This document shows, in pieces, positions 61,678-64,000 of a DNA stretch of 64,000 bases. The notes under the pieces were generated by a model. That model was not told the origin of the DNA and did no database searches. It was given only the letters and a program-made list of their open reading frames with translations. Both the position numbers and the translations under genes were made by a program. This DNA comes from Amorphophallus konjac. Lineage: Eukaryota; Streptophyta; Magnoliopsida; Alismatales; Araceae. The DNA is taken from assembly GCA_022559845.1 (NCBI GenBank), contig CM040126.1:51516458-51580457 (forward strand). Direction: 5' to 3'. How positions within the stretch are numbered: the stretch's first letter is position 1; each line of letters begins with the position of its first letter.

Positions 61678-64000
61678 TGATGAGGGCATCCCTTGCCCCT
61701 CCACTTTTTTTCCAGACTCGGATTGTTCGACGGCAAGCACCATTATATTTGTCATGTATTTTTGAGACTAGTCATGTAATCTTCACATTTTCTTTGAGTC
61801 ATTATCATGTAATTTTCCCTTTATTTTGAGTCATGTACCTAGGTAGTTGAGTCATTTTCCTAAGTATTGAGTCATTATGTTGGTTAGATAGGTTAATGGG
61901 CCCAATCCATTGGGCTAGGCCCAGGGGCGCCCCTCCCTTGGACTGTGTGGTCTTTAGTTAGTTTGTCAGGGTCAGTTTGGTCTTAGGAAAATTATGGAGT
62001 CTATAAATACCCCACCTCTCTCTCATTTGTAACAACTTTTGATGAATATTGAAAAGCATTTGCCATCTCCCTCTCAATATCTCCCTCTCTCTCTCTCTCT
62101 CTTACTATCACTCTCTCTAAGTGGGTTGTACCCCCTCTCTCTCTCTCCTCCCCACCCCAATTTCGAAATTCACTCTCTCTCCTCCCCATTCACCCCTCAT
62201 TAAGGCCCCTTCCCCTTCCCCATGCACTCATTCAACTCCCCCTCCAACCCCTAGGTGGAAACCCCTTCTCCTAGGCACCTTTCCACTTTCCAAAGCACCC
62301 CACCACCTTCCCAAGGCTGAATTAACCCCTCCCAAAGCCCAAATTCGAATTTCCCTCTCCCTAGGGCTGTGCCCCTCCATCTCCCCCACCCCCAAGCTCC
62401 CAAATTCGTCCCCCACCTCCCCTTGGTCAAACCAAGTTCACCCCCCCTCTCCCTTGCTCTCCCCTTGCACATCTCCTCATTCTATCTCTGTTTCAGGCAG
62501 CAGAACTACAACGAGTTGCAGAAGCAGCCACGACCGTTACTTGAAGATTCAAGTAGCAAGGCCTACATCTCTGGAAAGGTCTTCCAGAGAGCTTTCCAGG
62601 CGAGGCAGTTTCGTCAGCATCCGAGCTCCGAGCAGTCCGCAGCATCCATTCTCCCTCGACTGCGCAGGAGACCCCAGGCAAGGAACTAGAACGTGATTGG
62701 AAGCTCAACCACGGCAAACCCTTTGGGATTCAGATCAAGTGTTCTTCAGAAGAAATCTTCCCTCTCAAGTCCTCTTTAATCCTCAAGAAGCAGAGCTGCA
62801 TTTGGATATCGGCATCAGAAGTTACGAATTTTCTACTCCAAGGCATCAGGTCAGTTTTCAGGAGCTAGAACCGACATCCCTCTGCTCATCTGTTCGTCCC
62901 GGTATACTCCAACATCTGCCGACATCGCCGTCAAGTCCGAAAGAAAGAAGACGTGACCACGGTTCCAACGGTTCAAGTCTCGCCTCATTCAGAGCTCGGT
63001 AGTAATCGTGGCACCCCCTGCATCCAGTCACATGGTTCTGCACCAGACAGAGGCAGAACCAACCATCCCGGTTCCAGACTCTGCCACAGCCAGCTCGTGA
63101 AGGCTCTGAGCGCCATTTTTGGAGGGGAGAAACTACTTCCAGCTAGCTGCCACCTCCAAGAAGAAGGGACTCAATCGACCTCTGGAACCCTCTGTTCCAA
63201 TTTTCTTCGTCGGAGAGGGCAGACTGCCCCTGTGGTCCCAGGTTAGATCAGTCTTCATTTCTCCGGTCACTCCTCTCTCCACTGACATCGGATTGCATCC
63301 CCGTCAACTCCTGCTCGAAGCTACTCCGACCAAGTTCGCGTCACCGCTAGTTTCATTCCAATCGGAGTCCGGGAGAGCCCACAGTGACTTCTGCAACCTA
63401 CTGCTTCAGCCCGATACCAGCCAGAGACCAGACGGTGGTGTCCTGTTCCAGTCGCCGGTGCAGTCAGCCCCGAGACTCAAAGCTTCCCCAAAAATTCAAG
63501 CTTCATCCCCTGTCAGCTGAGGAACTTTTGGCAGTGGTTTCGTCAAGTTTGGAGCCCCGTGGAGCCCGTGGCAGTGTCAACAGCGACACCCTATCCTGCA
63601 GACCTGCAGATTGGCAGAACCGGCGGACTCGGAAGATCGGCTTTTCCTTTGCATAAAACCCTACCCCGCTTGGCCGGCTGAAGGCCCCTCCCTGCGTGGA
63701 GGTAGTTTTGAATGTAATAAGAATAATCCCCACCCCAAGTTCATCCCTCCTGCGTGAGGTGTAGTGGTGTAATTCTTTCAATTTCAGGTTCAAGCTACAT
63801 CGCCGCGGCGATCGGGTGTATACCCTCGCCTCCCGGCTCGCCCTCGTCTCCGGCCGGAGTCGGCGTCTTCACGCCGGCTAGGTGAGCCTCAGTCCCTCTC
63901 TTGCTTGGTTTAATCACTTGCTTAGCTTAGTATTATTGCTAGTACTGCGTCGGACGGAGAGTGAGAGCTCGGCCCAACTTGCTAGTTCCGTGAGTGACCA
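61678..64000 (+). repeat. 3' LTR of A2 (first 2323 bp, cut by window end)
   Basis: Same sequence as 56197-58519 except for two transitions. TATA box 62002-62009. About 260 bp are missing at the window edge, including the terminal TCACATCA and the target duplication. Confidence 0.93.

Larger units (their letters stand above)
56197..64000 (+). mobile_element. Family-A non-autonomous element A2, nearly intact (3' LTR cut by window end)
   Basis: LTR 56197-58779, internal 58780-61677 (2.9 kb), second LTR from 61678. The offset between LTRs is 5481 bp throughout. The two LTRs differ at two positions I found in the 2323 bp present in both (57127/62608 G/A and 57526/63007 C/T), so insertion is very recent. 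Internal coding is limited to a gag-like ORF and a second ORF ending in an integrase-like C-terminal module. There is no protease, RT or RNase H, so the element must be mobilised in trans. It belongs to the large non-autonomous (LARD) type. The preceding 5 bp are gtgtt; the right flank is outside the window. Confidence 0.9.

Overview
The window looks like nuclear, gene-poor, repeat-dense DNA of a higher plant. Every recognisable protein belongs to plant LTR retrotransposons (mainly Ty3/gypsy: a chromodomain lineage, a Tat-type lineage with two RNase H domains, and non-autonomous derivatives). I found no host gene, rRNA or tRNA. The species cannot be told from this window.

Layout. (1) 1-3913, minus strand: 5' part of a non-autonomous element ('family A', LTR about 2.4 kb), inserted into (2) element B1 (3914 to about 11517), a Tat-related derivative with a gag-like start, a 60-bp repeat array, a 3' UTR and one LTR (9747 to about 11517). 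(3) A second B-type gag start (12127-12925) follows that LTR, then repeat-rich sequence (12935-15924, resumed at 49379-53290) built from 42-bp tandem repeats. (4) Element C (15925-49373), a Tat-type Ty3/gypsy element with TSD ggtct, is inserted in one of those arrays. C holds a full nested chromovirus D (18490-28327, minus strand, TSD gtttg) and a solo family-A LTR (33038-35764). Without these two insertions C is about 20.9 kb. (5) After C come a Tekay-like LTR fragment (53291-54173), a probable Copia LTR with a long AAGTCTGTACA array (54174-56196), and (6) a very young family-A element, A2 (56197 to past the window end), whose two LTRs differ at 2 sites that I could find in 2.3 kb.

The most interesting part is the 8.4 kb between the pol end (39188) and the 3' LTR (47635) of C. 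It carries two antisense genes for plant-mobile-domain (PMD, aminotransferase-like) proteins. One has two exons (40816-42246). The other has seven exons, all joined in phase 0 (43320-46356), and ends in a coiled coil. Antisense orientation would let introns survive retrotransposition.

A second unexplained theme is a class of short imperfect palindromes (arms 5-9 bp, loops 3-13 nt, with compensatory arm changes). It recurs, with a different core in each, through C (LTRs, leader, intergenic DNA, one intron, not exons), the B LTR, the B1 60-bp array, both 42-bp arrays and the 51.7-53.1 kb array. All domain calls are by eye. Nucleotide-level joins, TSDs and stop codons were read directly from the sequence.
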